From Citrobacter freundii (lineage in GTDB: Bacteria; Pseudomonadota; Gammaproteobacteria; Enterobacterales; Enterobacteriaceae): a stretch of 64,000 nt of DNA. The stretch is from contig NZ_JAALBX010000002.1 in the NCBI RefSeq assembly GCF_011077955.1, positions 124,001 through 188,000 of the forward strand. The letters run 5' to 3'. Under the pieces are notes generated by a model. It worked only from the letters and a program-made list of their open reading frames with translations, ran no database searches and was not told where the DNA came from. Shown piece after piece: positions 1 to 8,762 of this stretch; within the stretch, counting starts at the first letter, position 1, and every line of letters starts with the position of its first letter. The translations under genes were made by a program, and so were the position numbers.

Positions 1-600
1 TGGTAAATAATTTGTTGTAACCGCAATAATGCACCCCGTTTTGTTGTCAGCGGTAATTATAACGTAAAGCTGATTATTGCTGTTGTTATAACTGACGGTA
101 AATGTGGCGGTAGAAAACGACGCTTCCAGGGATGTGAATTGTATTTTTGCCTGAGCAAGGCGTGCTAAAAAAGAGAGGTGCACCACGTCACTTCGGATGC
201 CTGAGGGTTTTTTTTCTGCATACGAGTGAAGTTCACCTGTCGCAATGGCCTTTCTGAGAGGTTCTGATTTTTTTTCGGCAGCCGCAGTGAGTTTGTAAGA
301 GGTGAATGAAAAATCGCATGCCCGGCAATACCAGCGCAGATGCCCATTGGCACTTTGGCCATGCCGGATTAATGTTCGGGATTGGCGGCATCCGGGGCAG
401 AAATGAAAGATGCCAGGGTAATATTTGTTACTGTGCAGCGTAAAGGCGGCCAACGCAGCCGGTGAAATAAAAGGGAATACCTGACTGCATTCGGGGCAAT
501 GATAGTTTCCCTCTTTAAATTTATAATGCGGGCTGTTTACCACCCCAAAAAAAGAACAACCGATGGTTTTACAGCAATTAATATGCCCCCAGTGCTCCAT
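1..600 (-). CDS. Double zinc-ribbon protein of sulfatase cluster (partial, 3' end outside window)
   Basis: An ATG at 600 with an AGGAG-type ribosome site just upstream opens 200 codons without a stop to the window edge, so the C-terminus is missing. Cysteines at 9/10, 15, 35 and 38 form one likely zinc ribbon, and C68-x2-C71 with C92-x2-C95 a second. The second ribbon (CPGC, RHG, RWYCRAC) resembles the DNA-binding ribbon of IS1 InsA-type proteins. No transposase catalytic domain or inverted repeats are visible. It lies 11 bp past the maturase stop codon and is probably cotranscribed with the sulfatase genes. A DNA-binding regulator is possible by inference; the function is not known to me. 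Confidence 0.7.
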   Translation of the reverse strand, partial: MEHWGHINCCKTIGCSFFGVVNSPHYKFKEGNYHCPECSQVFPFISPAALAAFTLHSNKYYPGIFHFCPGCRQSRTLIRHGQSANGHLRWYCRACDFSFTSYKLTAAAEKKSEPLRKAIATGELHSYAEKKPSGIRSDVVHLSFLARLAQAKIQFTSLEASFSTATFTVSYNNSNNQLYVIITADNKTGCIIAVTTNYLP

Positions 601-611
601 CACGCTCTCTC

Positions 612-1754
612 CTAATCAGCCAAAAACTGATGAATATCTGCGGGTCTGTAACCATTTTCATGCAAACTTTTCATCATCAACATATAGGGCTCAGAATAGA
701 TAAAGAAGCTTTTATAGCTGCTGCAGAAATAGTTAAGCTCAGATAATCCGCGTGATGAAAGCGCGATTCTGTCTTTTGGGCATCCACCGTGACAAAGAAA
801 TTTGACGCGGCATGAGCCGCATTCCGGCGCCTGGGGTTGTTTTGCCTCGCCAAACGTTTTACAAGCTTTGCGGGCCATGATGTCTTTAATGTGCTCGTGA
901 TGAATGTTACCTAAAAGATATTCAGGCGAAACGAAATGGTCGCACTGGTAAACATCACCATTTAGCTCCAGCGCAAAAGCATAACCACAGGAGGGGGCGA
1001 ATTCACACGTCACAGCAGGTAACCCACACCATGCGGCAAACGTATGTTCAAAAAAGGGGATTTCTATCATCCCGATATCCTGACGCACCCAGTGATAAAA
1101 AATCGTTTTCAGAAACGTTGCCAGTTTTTCTGGCTCAACGCTGCGTTCGCTGACCCCCTCTTTTGTGCTTTCAAGCAGTGGAATAAACTGCATGTGGCGA
1201 CTGCCGAGTTGCTTGAGATACTCATACACCTCAAGGGGATAACAACTATTAACGGCATTAACGACGGTCAGCGTATTGAATTCGACATGATGTTTATTTA
1301 ATAAGGAAACGGCTTCTGCGACGCGTTTATGCGTGGGTTTGCCGGCGATGGTTTTTCGGTATTTGTCATGCAGAGCCGCATCGCCATCAATCGATATACC
1401 CACCAGAAAAGCATGCTGGTGGAAGAAACGACACCATTCATCATTCAACAAAATACCGTTGGTTTGAAACGTATTCTGAATAGTTTTTCCCTGACTGAAG
1501 CGCTGTTGTAAGTCGACTGCTTTTTGAAAAAAGGATAACCCCGCGAGAGTAGGTTCCCCACCTTGCCAGGCGAAAAGCACCTGATCGGTATCCTGGGCGT
1601 CTATATGCTGGATAATATAATTTTCGAGTGTGGCATCATCCATGCAACGTGATTTTCGATGTGGGTATAGCGTGCTTTTATCAAGATAAAAACAGTAATC
1701 ACACGCCAGATTACATAACGATCCGGTGGGTTTTGCCATAATGTGACAGCGCAT
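612..1754 (-). CDS. Anaerobic sulfatase-maturating enzyme (radical SAM, anSME)
   Basis: 380 aa. The radical-SAM motif C14-x3-C18-x2-C21 sits at the N-terminus, and the C-terminal half carries the cysteine-rich SPASM region (CEFAPSCGYAF, CDHF, CGSC, CHGGCPKDR) that binds two further Fe-S clusters. Enzymes of this family convert the active-site Cys or Ser of a sulfatase into C-alpha-formylglycine. The neighbouring sulfatase, 55 bp upstream in transcription, has the matching CSPSR target, so the pair is a substrate-enzyme unit. The start at 1754 has AAGGAG about 8 bp upstream; an internal Met6 is a weaker alternative. It probably acts in the cytoplasm before export of the sulfatase. Confidence 0.93.
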   Translation of the reverse strand: MRCHIMAKPTGSLCNLACDYCFYLDKSTLYPHRKSRCMDDATLENYIIQHIDAQDTDQVLFAWQGGEPTLAGLSFFQKAVDLQQRFSQGKTIQNTFQTNGILLNDEWCRFFHQHAFLVGISIDGDAALHDKYRKTIAGKPTHKRVAEAVSLLNKHHVEFNTLTVVNAVNSCYPLEVYEYLKQLGSRHMQFIPLLESTKEGVSERSVEPEKLATFLKTIFYHWVRQDIGMIEIPFFEHTFAAWCGLPAVTCEFAPSCGYAFALELNGDVYQCDHFVSPEYLLGNIHHEHIKDIMARKACKTFGEAKQPQAPECGSCRVKFLCHGGCPKDRIALSSRGLSELNYFCSSYKSFFIYSEPYMLMMKSLHENGYRPADIHQFLAD

Positions 1755-1809
1755 AAGAACTGCTCCTTATGAAATGGCCCGGCAGTATCAATGCAGGGCC
1801 ATCTTCCTT

Positions 1810-3303
1810 TTAGTTCCAGTTAACCGGTTCCGGTTTTTCGCCTCTGGCTTTCATCAGCGAGTCATGTTCAATGCTGTATTTATAGCTTTCAAACTCAGCG
1901 ATCATTTTTTTCTCAAGGGCCGGTTGTTTGCCCAGCTGATTCACGACTTCACCGCGATCGTCTTTCAGGTTGTAGAGATATTTAGGTTTACTGTCGCGGT
2001 CGAAAATCATTTTCCAGTCACCCTCACGGATTGCCCACATATCCGTCGGATCGTCCTGAAAAGGCATATCAATCGCGAACAGCAGCGGCTTATGGCGTTC
2101 CAGCGAGTTCCCCTTCAGTACAGGAACAATGGATTCACCATCAATGACCCGATCGTTTGGCAAGCTAAAATGTGTGAGTTCAGCAATGGTGGGTAAAATA
2201 TCAAGCCCGCTAACCGGCGTGTCAGAGACACTGCCTGGGGTGAAATGCTTGCCGTATTTTACAATGGCTGGCACGCGAATCCCGCCTTCCCATAGATTAT
2301 CCTTGCGACCTCGTAATCCATCGGTTTCCCCGGCCATATTCAGTTCATACCACTTACGAGCCTCCCGTGTTACCGGGCCGTTATCACTGGTAAATACAAT
2401 GATGGTATTATCTTCTTGTCCCATCGATTTTATTTTTTCCAGGATTTTGCCGACCTGCGCGTCCATGAAGCTGATGTTCGCGTAATATTCGCCAGGGCCG
2501 CGATAGGGTTTATCTGTCCAGTCCGCATAGAACATATCGGGATGCTGTCGTTCATATTCCGTCATGAAATCTTTATACATATCGAGATATTTTCTCGGCG
2601 ATGCAAGGGGAGTGTGAACTTCGGTAAAAGCGACATACATAAAGAATGGATTATTATCTTTTTTCTTCGTCAACCAGTTAATGGCGTCCTGGCTTACAAA
2701 TTCCCCACTTATCTGGTTCACTGTTCCTAACGGCTTCCCGTTGCGATAAAAACCGTTAGGGTAAACCACGCCGTTGCGCGGACGCTCCTTTGCTTTATCC
2801 AAATCACTGGTTACAAATCCAGCCGCATTCACTAACGTGTAGTCGAATCCGGCATCTTCCGCCTGAGGTTGATCGTGGCGATCGGCGCCGGCATTTAGAT
2901 GCCATTTGCCCATGACAGCGGTATCGTAACCCTGGTCTTTAAGATAGCTGGCAATGGTTTTTTCATTACGACCAAGGGCAACATTTTTTGAAGTCGGGAT
3001 CCAGGAGCGAATACCGGTGCGGAACGGGCTTCTCCCGGTCAGCAAACCCGCGCGTGAAGGGGAGCAAAGAGGCGCTGGCGCGTAATACTGTGTAAAACGC
3101 ATGCCTTCTTTTGCAAGTTTATCGATATTTGGGGTTTTCACCACGGGGTGACCATATACACCCAGATCCCCATACCCGAGGTCATCAGCCAAAATGATAA
3201 CGACATTCGGTTTCGTTGCAGCTTGAGAGGCCTGCGCATAATTTGCCAGTAACCCCGTGCAAAGGACGGCATTAATAAATAATGCCAGATTGCGTTTTGT
3301 CAT
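1810..3303 (-). CDS. Secreted arylsulfatase, Cys-type
   Basis: 497 aa with an N-terminal signal peptide (hydrophobic stretch, then ANYAQA/SQA near residue 27). NVVIILADDLGYGDLG is the metal-binding start of type I sulfatases, and C80-S-P-S-R is the signature in which Cys80 becomes formylglycine. Later DNGP and GGIRVPAIVKY motifs fit the same fold. It should hydrolyse sulfate esters in the periplasm; the substrate is not predictable from sequence. The start at 3303 is preferred because AAGGATG precedes it; an in-frame ATG at 3327 would overlap the channel gene stop. It is followed by its maturase. Confidence 0.92.
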   Translation of the reverse strand: MTKRNLALFINAVLCTGLLANYAQASQAATKPNVVIILADDLGYGDLGVYGHPVVKTPNIDKLAKEGMRFTQYYAPAPLCSPSRAGLLTGRSPFRTGIRSWIPTSKNVALGRNEKTIASYLKDQGYDTAVMGKWHLNAGADRHDQPQAEDAGFDYTLVNAAGFVTSDLDKAKERPRNGVVYPNGFYRNGKPLGTVNQISGEFVSQDAINWLTKKKDNNPFFMYVAFTEVHTPLASPRKYLDMYKDFMTEYERQHPDMFYADWTDKPYRGPGEYYANISFMDAQVGKILEKIKSMGQEDNTIIVFTSDNGPVTREARKWYELNMAGETDGLRGRKDNLWEGGIRVPAIVKYGKHFTPGSVSDTPVSGLDILPTIAELTHFSLPNDRVIDGESIVPVLKGNSLERHKPLLFAIDMPFQDDPTDMWAIREGDWKMIFDRDSKPKYLYNLKDDRGEVVNQLGKQPALEKKMIAEFESYKYSIEHDSLMKARGEKPEPVNWN

Positions 3304-3326
3304 TATTACATCCTTATTGATAATCA

Positions 3327-4082
3327 TCAGAAATCATAGCCGAACATATAAATTAATTGGTCGCCGAAATTATCGTAACCAAGCTTATTATCGAAATAAC
3401 GCCAGGTAACACTGGCTTTCAAATGAGGATAAAATTTCCAGGTAAGCGTCAGGCCGCCGTTAATACCATTTTTCCCGTGCTGCTGTTCGGCATAGGCGTC
3501 GTTACGGTCGAGTTCAAATTCATTCCAGTCGGAAAGCACCATTTTTTCTTTCCAGAGATCGAAAAACCATGCGCTGGTCCAGCCGACTACATATCCATTA
3601 AGTCCGTTGGCTTGCCCGTATCGGTTAGAGACATAATCTGATGAGAGGTTATGTAAGGCAATATAGGGTTTAAAGAAGCCAGATGGTCCTGACCAACCAA
3701 GATAGCCGAAACCATACATCATATTTAACTCATCACCCCACGTATTCTCAAACTGTCCATATACTTTCCCCATAAAGCTAAAATCTGAATTAAACAAACG
3801 AATATGGGCTAAAGCAGAAACAGTATGGTTCCTTCCTTCTACGGGATGATTTAACACGTTGCTTTCATAAAACGAATAAAACTCTCCTTTATCAAACTGG
3901 GCGCCGAAATCGGCCATGGCTTTCCACACCTCTCCCCGATGGGTATTTTCAAAGCCTGTATTCCAGTTGGCGTAGCCTGCATTAATCGAGCCATAGGAGT
4001 TTATTAATTCGAGCGCATGGGTATAACCAGAAAAAAGGCAAGGTAATAGCAGAGCGCATTTTATAGAGCGAGAGAAGTTCAT
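3327..4082 (-). CDS. Tsx/OmpK-family outer-membrane channel
   Basis: 251 aa with a signal peptide ending around HA-LELINSYG, followed by alternating aromatic beta-strands (NAGYANWNTG, YGFGYLGWSG, WRYFDNKLGYDN) and a terminal Phe, the usual outer-membrane barrel ending. The overall pattern matches the nucleoside-specific channel (Tsx/OmpK) family. It is the first gene of the leftward sulfatase operon; its stop lies about 20 bp before the sulfatase start. By context it may admit the sulfated substrate or its product instead of nucleosides; that is inference. A CRP-type site lies about 60 bp upstream. Confidence 0.82.
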   Translation of the reverse strand: MNFSRSIKCALLLPCLFSGYTHALELINSYGSINAGYANWNTGFENTHRGEVWKAMADFGAQFDKGEFYSFYESNVLNHPVEGRNHTVSALAHIRLFNSDFSFMGKVYGQFENTWGDELNMMYGFGYLGWSGPSGFFKPYIALHNLSSDYVSNRYGQANGLNGYVVGWTSAWFFDLWKEKMVLSDWNEFELDRNDAYAEQQHGKNGINGGLTLTWKFYPHLKASVTWRYFDNKLGYDNFGDQLIYMFGYDF

Positions 4083-4143
4083 TCTTGTCCCTGAACAGAA
4101 AAATTAATTATTCCGAATGATACAAATAGCCTTGAGACAGAAG

Positions 4144-4159
4144 TGTGATATAGCTCACT
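4144..4159. promoter_or_regulatory. CRP-type binding site upstream of sulfatase operon
   Basis: TGTGA-N6-TCACT, one mismatch from the consensus TGTGA-N6-TCACA. It lies 62 bp upstream of the channel gene start and about 300 bp from tsgA, so it most likely serves the leftward operon. The rest of 4083-4453 is AT-rich and holds no gene. Confidence 0.6.
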
Positions 4160-4453
4160 GATAAGTCTTGCTCTGTAGCTTTACGACGCCAGGTCGCTAA
4201 AAGTGGGTTTTTTTATGTCTAACTTATTGATTTGTTTTGAATGGGTAAACCTATTTACAGTGAAGGTATGTTTTATTCTCATTTCCAGCCTAAGCCTTAT
4301 TAGGAAAAGATTTAAATGTAACGATGCCAATAAAGAATTTAGCATTTATTTACACATTCATTTCAAATAAATATTTAATAGTCTCGTTTTAATGAATAAC
4401 ATCTTTTTCCCAACTGCTTTTTAAATGCATTTTTTATTATGCACGGATCCAAT

Positions 4454-5623
4454 ATGACAAACAGTAATCGTTGTAAACTAACCTGGTTTGGTTTTTTATC
4501 TTATGCCCTGACTGGCGCATTGATCGTTGTCACAGGCGTGGTGATGGGAAATATCGCGGCGTCTTTTCATCTGCCCGTGTCGAGCATGAGTAATACTTTT
4601 ACATTCCTCAATACCGGCATCCTGATTTCTATATTTCTGAACGCGTGGCTAATGGAGATTATACCGCTTAAAACTCAGTTGCGGTTTGGTTTTGTCCTGA
4701 TCATTTTGGCCATTGGCACGTTAATGTTTAGCCATAGCCTGGCGCTGTTTTCCGTCGCCATGTTTGTTCTGGGACTGGTGAGTGGAATAACCATGTCGAT
4801 TGGTACTTTTATCATCACCCATATTTATGAAGGTCGGCAGCGTGGCGCCCGGTTGTTACTCACAGACTCTTTCTTCAGCATGGCGGGGATGATTTTTCCG
4901 ATGTTGGCTGCGTATATAGTAGCCAGTCGTATCGAATGGTATTGGGTTTATGTCTGTATCGGTCTGGTCTACGTGGTCATTTTTATTCTTACGTCGAGCT
5001 GTGAATTTCCTCTGCTGGGTCAGCATGCAACAGTAAATACTGTTCAGGCTCCGAAAGAAAAATGGGGTATTGGCGTACTTTTTCTGTCGATTGCGGCGCT
5101 GTGTTATATCCTCGGTCAACTGGGGTTTATCTCCTGGGTGCCTGAATATGCGAAAAGTTTTGGGATGGATCTCAACGCGGGTGGTCAGCTTGTGAGTGAC
5201 TTTTGGCTCTCTTATATGCTCGGTATGTGGGCTTTCAGCGTAATCCTGCGGTTTTTTGATTTGCAGCGCATGGTGACGCTGTTAGCGGGGCTGGCAACGT
5301 TACTGATGTATTTATTTATCAGGAGTTCAGTAACGTATATGGCCGAATTTATTATGGCGTTGGGCTTTTTCTCCAGCGCTATTTATACCTCTATTATTAC
5401 CCTCGGTTCCCAGCAGACCAAACAGTCGTCTCCTAAGCTTGTAAACATGGTACTGACCTGCGGCACAATCGGAACCATGTTGACGTTCGTGGTAACTGGC
5501 CCCATTGTCGCGCATAGCGGAACAAGAGCCGCACTGTTGACTGCTAACGGCCTCTATGCCGTTGTCTTTATCATGTGTTTTGTTCTGGGATTCGTTTCCC
5601 GACATCGACAGCACGCTGCGTAG
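4454..5623 (+). CDS. tsgA: TsgA-like MFS transporter
   Basis: 389 aa, about 12 membrane segments, nearly colinear with E. coli TsgA from MTNSNR through [42 protein letters not shown] and GFVSRHRQH. The start at 4454 gives the usual N-terminus; the ATG at 4439 would add five residues and has no better ribosome site. TsgA is an MFS protein of uncertain substrate. In E. coli it precedes nirBDC, but here no nir gene follows and a sulfatase operon lies on the other side, so this may be a relocated gene or a second copy. Confidence 0.88.
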   Translation: MTNSNRCKLTWFGFLSYALTGALIVVTGVVMGNIAASFHLPVSSMSNTFTFLNTGILISIFLNAWLMEIIPLKTQLRFGFVLIILAIGTLMFSHSLALFSVAMFVLGLVSGITMSIGTFIITHIYEGRQRGARLLLTDSFFSMAGMIFPMLAAYIVASRIEWYWVYVCIGLVYVVIFILTSSCEFPLLGQHATVNTVQAPKEKWGIGVLFLSIAALCYILGQLGFISWVPEYAKSFGMDLNAGGQLVSDFWLSYMLGMWAFSVILRFFDLQRMVTLLAGLATLLMYLFIRSSVTYMAEFIMALGFFSSAIYTSIITLGSQQTKQSSPKLVNMVLTCGTIGTMLTFVVTGPIVAHSGTRAALLTANGLYAVVFIMCFVLGFVSRHRQHAA

Positions 5624-6221
5624 CTTTTCATTATTTCCCGCACCATAACCCGTGTTCTGCGCGCTCAGAAATTAAGTATGTTTGCGGGTCGTTCGGTAGA
5701 CGCGTTCATTAAAAGCAGGGTGAGGTGAATTGCCGTGCCAGAACCCTCAAGTGTGACGCCGTGTTTTGTGGATCATCCGGCAAGCGTCTGCGCGACATAT
5801 TTCCTATTACTGGTCATGTTAAGCATGGCCAGAAAGGCCCAATTTGCGCGCCTTGTACTCTTTCCATGACGGGTAGTGCGAGAACTTTCATCGGGTAACG
5901 GTTCCGCTTGTGGGTTTGTGCCTGTGCTGTAAGGCTCGGCACCATATTATGTAATCGTATCAAGCTAGCATTCGTGCGGGATGGTTACCCGACGTGCGCA
6001 GGTAGCAACTGGTTTTGGAAAGCGTCAGGGCGCCAGGTTCAGGCCTGCGAAGGGTGCCTGAACGCGTTGTAAGCGGGCACGTTGTTTATACTCCCGCCCG
6101 TTTCGTTAAATTACACACCGTCATTCCCCGTCAGGATGGGTCGCAACCTGTGCGGTTGATTAATATTACTCTTTAGATTATTGTCATCAGCATATCTGTT
6201 TATTGCTGGTGCGTATTAACG
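5624..6221. other. Gene-free interval between tsgA and acetyltransferase
   Basis: About 600 bp with no convincing ORF on either strand and no clear terminator after tsgA. Its composition resembles former coding DNA more than a promoter region, but I could not match any fragment. The last 100 bp are AT-rich and probably hold the acetyltransferase promoter. Confidence 0.5.
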
Positions 6222-7031
6222 ATGAAATCTAAATTATATACTTTTAATGAAACGGGAAATAAAAAGCGCACATTTCGGTGGACAAAAAAGCATTATGAAT
6301 ACTGCATGGATAATCATATTTATCTGAACCATCGCGGCAAAAAAGTCTATAAAGAAAAGAACCTTTTGCTTTTTGTGAAAGGGGATAAAATTAAAATAGA
6401 TGACCATGTTATCGCCGAGCAATATTCCACTATGCCGGTTAAGAATTTTTCAAGCGTAGGGGCTTTTTCTTTTCCTACCTGCCATTTCGACGGTAATGTC
6501 AAAATAGGCCGCTTTTGTAGTATTGCGGGCAATGTAAAAATCATGGGGGGCAATCATCCCATGAACCGTTTTACCACCCATATGCTGACTTATAATGGTG
6601 AATTCGATAAGTTTGCCAAAACCGAGTTTAACCAGTCGTGGACACTGAAACCGTTCGACACTACCCCGAAAAATCCGGTTATCGGTAATGATGTTTGGAT
6701 AGGAAATGACGTGGTACTCAAAGGCGGGATCACTATTGGTGATGGCGCCGTTATCGCTGCCAATTCGGTAGTGACTAAAGATGTCCCTCCCTATGCGATA
6801 GTCGCAGGCGTCCCCGCCAAAATAATCCGGTACAGGTTTAATGCGGATATTATTAACGAACTGTTGAAAATACAGTGGTGGAATTACAATTACGCTGACT
6901 TGCCGGATAATAACAAATGCGATGACATTGACTATTTCGTGAGTGAAATGAATACCCTGATTGCCAGGGGGAGCATCAAAGAAAAAAACTATAAAAAGTT
7001 CAATCTCTCAGAAGATTTCCTTACGCTTTGA
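6222..7031 (+). CDS. CatB-type hexapeptide-repeat O-acetyltransferase
   Basis: 269 aa. A left-handed beta-helix is indicated by hexapeptide repeats (VKIGRFCSIAGNVKIMGGNH; VIGNDVWIGNDVVLKGGITIGDGAVIAANSVVTKDVPPYAIVAGVPAKIIR). The His in GGNH or the one in FTTHM is the likely catalytic base, as in the xenobiotic/CatB acetyltransferases. The N-terminal 80 residues are lysine/tyrosine-rich and not typical of CatB. The coding sequence is clearly more AT-rich than its neighbours, suggesting transfer. The acceptor (a sugar of surface polysaccharide, or a drug) cannot be told; there is no polysaccharide locus around it. Confidence 0.82.
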   Translation: MKSKLYTFNETGNKKRTFRWTKKHYEYCMDNHIYLNHRGKKVYKEKNLLLFVKGDKIKIDDHVIAEQYSTMPVKNFSSVGAFSFPTCHFDGNVKIGRFCSIAGNVKIMGGNHPMNRFTTHMLTYNGEFDKFAKTEFNQSWTLKPFDTTPKNPVIGNDVWIGNDVVLKGGITIGDGAVIAANSVVTKDVPPYAIVAGVPAKIIRYRFNADIINELLKIQWWNYNYADLPDNNKCDDIDYFVSEMNTLIARGSIKEKNYKKFNLSEDFLTL

Positions 7032-7039
7032 TTTTTACC

Positions 7040-7080
7040 ATCAGGCCGGTATTTATTATTAACACATAACTGGCCTGATA
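7040..7080 (+). terminator. Possible hairpin after acetyltransferase
   Basis: ATCAGGCC and GGCCTGAT form an inverted repeat with a loop of about 20 nt just after the stop codon. No T-tract follows, so this is weak as an intrinsic terminator. Confidence 0.3.
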
Positions 7081-7124
7081 TCTTTCTTACGCGGCAAGTA
7101 AACTCAGAATACGGTAAGTCCATA

Positions 7125-7154
7125 AAAAACCCCGACTATAAGGCCGGGGTTTTA
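7125..7154. terminator. Bidirectional terminator between acetyltransferase and lacI-type gene
   Basis: AAAACCCCG and CGGGGTTTT form a GC-rich stem with A and T tracts on both sides. It lies between two convergent genes and can end transcription from both. Confidence 0.8.
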
Positions 7155-7174
7155 TTCGCATTGATGTCAGAAAA

Positions 7175-8143
7175 TTACCGGTTCGCTTTGCGGCGAACAT
7201 CGGGAATAAATAAATCACCGCGCATCAGTTGGGTACCCAACATATCGTGGGTGGTTTGCGTAAGCCAGTTGACGATCCGCGCCGCCATCGCTTCGATGGG
7301 GTATTCAATGGCGGGAATGACGGGCACACCTGGAAGTTGCAGCGAGCCCCCAAGGCTAAACACCATAATGTCATCCGGTACCGATTTATTAAACGCCTGC
7401 AACTGCGGAATGATGTGCTGAGCTTCATGCTCATCTGCCACCATCAGCGCATTAAAATTCACCGTAGCGGAATTATTCAGTAACTCCTGTAAAGCCACCG
7501 ATGAAGAGGTCGCTTCCAGAAACACCAGATTGCGGTTAAAGGGCAGGAAGTTTTTTTCCAGCGCATGTTTATAGCCAAGCAACACCTGATCCGCAAAACC
7601 ACTGCCTTTCGGCTGGATCATGGCAATCTGCCGCCGCCCCTGGCTTATCAAATAATTACAGGCCGTTTCCGCCGCAAAAGCATGATCAAACTGAATGCTG
7701 TTGACGTTCTCAGCCTCAGCCTCCATGCAATCCACCAGCACGACATTTTCCTGGTCAATATCGAGCGCGAAGCGCGCGCCGATAATTAAAATATCATCGC
7801 ACAGACCGCAGTTCAGCTCATCAAGGGCATTCAGCACAGCGCTTTTGGTATTGGCAAAACGCAGCAGCAGATGTTTTTGATGCTGGCTAAGATGTTTTTC
7901 CAGCGCATACAAGTAGCCGGTCGTCTGATTAATATTTTCCTGGGCGCAAATCACGCCAATACAGCCTGTAGACTGACTCAGCAACGACTGGGCAATAACA
8001 TTTGGACGATAATTCAGTTCATCAACGGCTTTCAGCACCGCCAGGCGGCTGGCTTCCTTTACCCCGCGCGAACCACTCAACACCCGTGACACTGTGGCCT
8101 TAGAGACCCCAGCCAAACGTGATACATCGTTGATTGTTGACAT
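7175..8143 (-). CDS. LacI-family repressor of the beta-glucoside PTS operon
   Basis: 322 aa. The N-terminal MSTINDVSRLAGVSKATVSRV is a LacI-type helix-turn-helix and hinge (YRPNVIAQSL), followed by a periplasmic-binding-like effector domain. The start at 8143 has AGGGGA upstream; the ATG at 8167 would add eight residues ahead of the conserved N-terminus. It diverges from the PTS genes and resembles AscG/GalR-type regulators. It probably binds the two GAAACC-type palindromes in the 291-bp gap and is released by a phosphorylated or free beta-glucoside. Confidence 0.9.
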   Translation of the reverse strand: MSTINDVSRLAGVSKATVSRVLSGSRGVKEASRLAVLKAVDELNYRPNVIAQSLLSQSTGCIGVICAQENINQTTGYLYALEKHLSQHQKHLLLRFANTKSAVLNALDELNCGLCDDILIIGARFALDIDQENVVLVDCMEAEAENVNSIQFDHAFAAETACNYLISQGRRQIAMIQPKGSGFADQVLLGYKHALEKNFLPFNRNLVFLEATSSSVALQELLNNSATVNFNALMVADEHEAQHIIPQLQAFNKSVPDDIMVFSLGGSLQLPGVPVIPAIEYPIEAMAARIVNWLTQTTHDMLGTQLMRGDLFIPDVRRKANR

Positions 8144-8239
8144 CTTTTTCCCCTGACAGGCGCCCACGTCGCCTGTAAATCCTGATAAAACCAGTAGTGC
8201 AAATTATCACCATCCGCAGTATAGCCGTTTCCGTTTTTG

Positions 8240-8258
8240 ATGGAAACCGATTTTCCAT
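8240..8258. promoter_or_regulatory. LacI-type operator 1
   Basis: ATGGAAACCGATTTTCCAT is a near-perfect inverted repeat with the central CG of LacI-family operators. It is about 100 bp upstream of the repressor start and shares the half-site ATGGAAACCG with operator 2. Confidence 0.7.
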
Positions 8259-8364
8259 ATCGACGCCAAAGAAGCAAATCCACATGAAAACTGTGATGCC
8301 AATCCAAAGAAAGCGCTTGTTATTTTGATTATTTTGATAGCAATCACACTTCTGGCCTTAATAA

Positions 8365-8383
8365 ATGGAAACCGGTTTCCGTG
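8365..8383. promoter_or_regulatory. LacI-type operator 2
   Basis: ATGGAAACCGGTTTCCGTG contains the perfect palindrome GGAAACCGGTTTCC. It is 52 bp before the IIB start and 125 bp (centre to centre) from operator 1, a spacing compatible with DNA looping by a tetrameric repressor. Confidence 0.75.
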
Positions 8384-8434
8384 TGATGTCCAATCGTGTC
8401 CTGCAATAACTTTTAACAACTTGAGGTACGTCAG

Positions 8435-8749
8435 ATGTACAGGATTATGTTGTGTTGTTCGGCGGGAATGTCCACCAGCTTACTGGTCAGAAAAATGGAA
8501 GAAGTCGCGCAGGAGCGGGGGCTTGAGGTGACAATCAATGCCTTTGGCGTGTCCGAATTTGATACCCAGTTTCCAAACTATCAGGTTGTGCTCATTGGGC
8601 CGCAGGTTAAGTATATGTTAAATACCTTGTCGGCAAAAGCGGCGCCTCACAGCATTCCCGTCCAGCCTATTGATATGATGGATTACGGTATGCAGCGCGG
8701 TGATAAAGTTCTCGACTATGCTCTGTCGCTGATTGCAGCGGCACATTAA
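8435..8749 (+). CDS. PTS system lactose/cellobiose-family IIB component
   Basis: 104 aa, usual length. The N-terminal MLCCSAGMSTSLL is the P-loop of the ChbB/CelA family; Cys8, directly before SAGMSTS, is the phosphorylated residue that passes phosphate from IIA to the incoming sugar. It is the first gene of the rightward operon, 52 bp after operator 2, with IIC starting 13 bp later. The specificity is probably cellobiose or another beta-glucoside, given the linked 6-phospho-beta-glucosidase. Confidence 0.93.
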   Translation: MYRIMLCCSAGMSTSLLVRKMEEVAQERGLEVTINAFGVSEFDTQFPNYQVVLIGPQVKYMLNTLSAKAAPHSIPVQPIDMMDYGMQRGDKVLDYALSLIAAAH

Positions 8750-8762
8750 TCAAGGGGTTTCC

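Noticed and set aside
1-600. Insertion sequence based on the InsA-like ribbon
   Set aside because: No inverted repeats, no second transposase frame, and the gene is embedded in a sulfatase operon with its own ribosome site.
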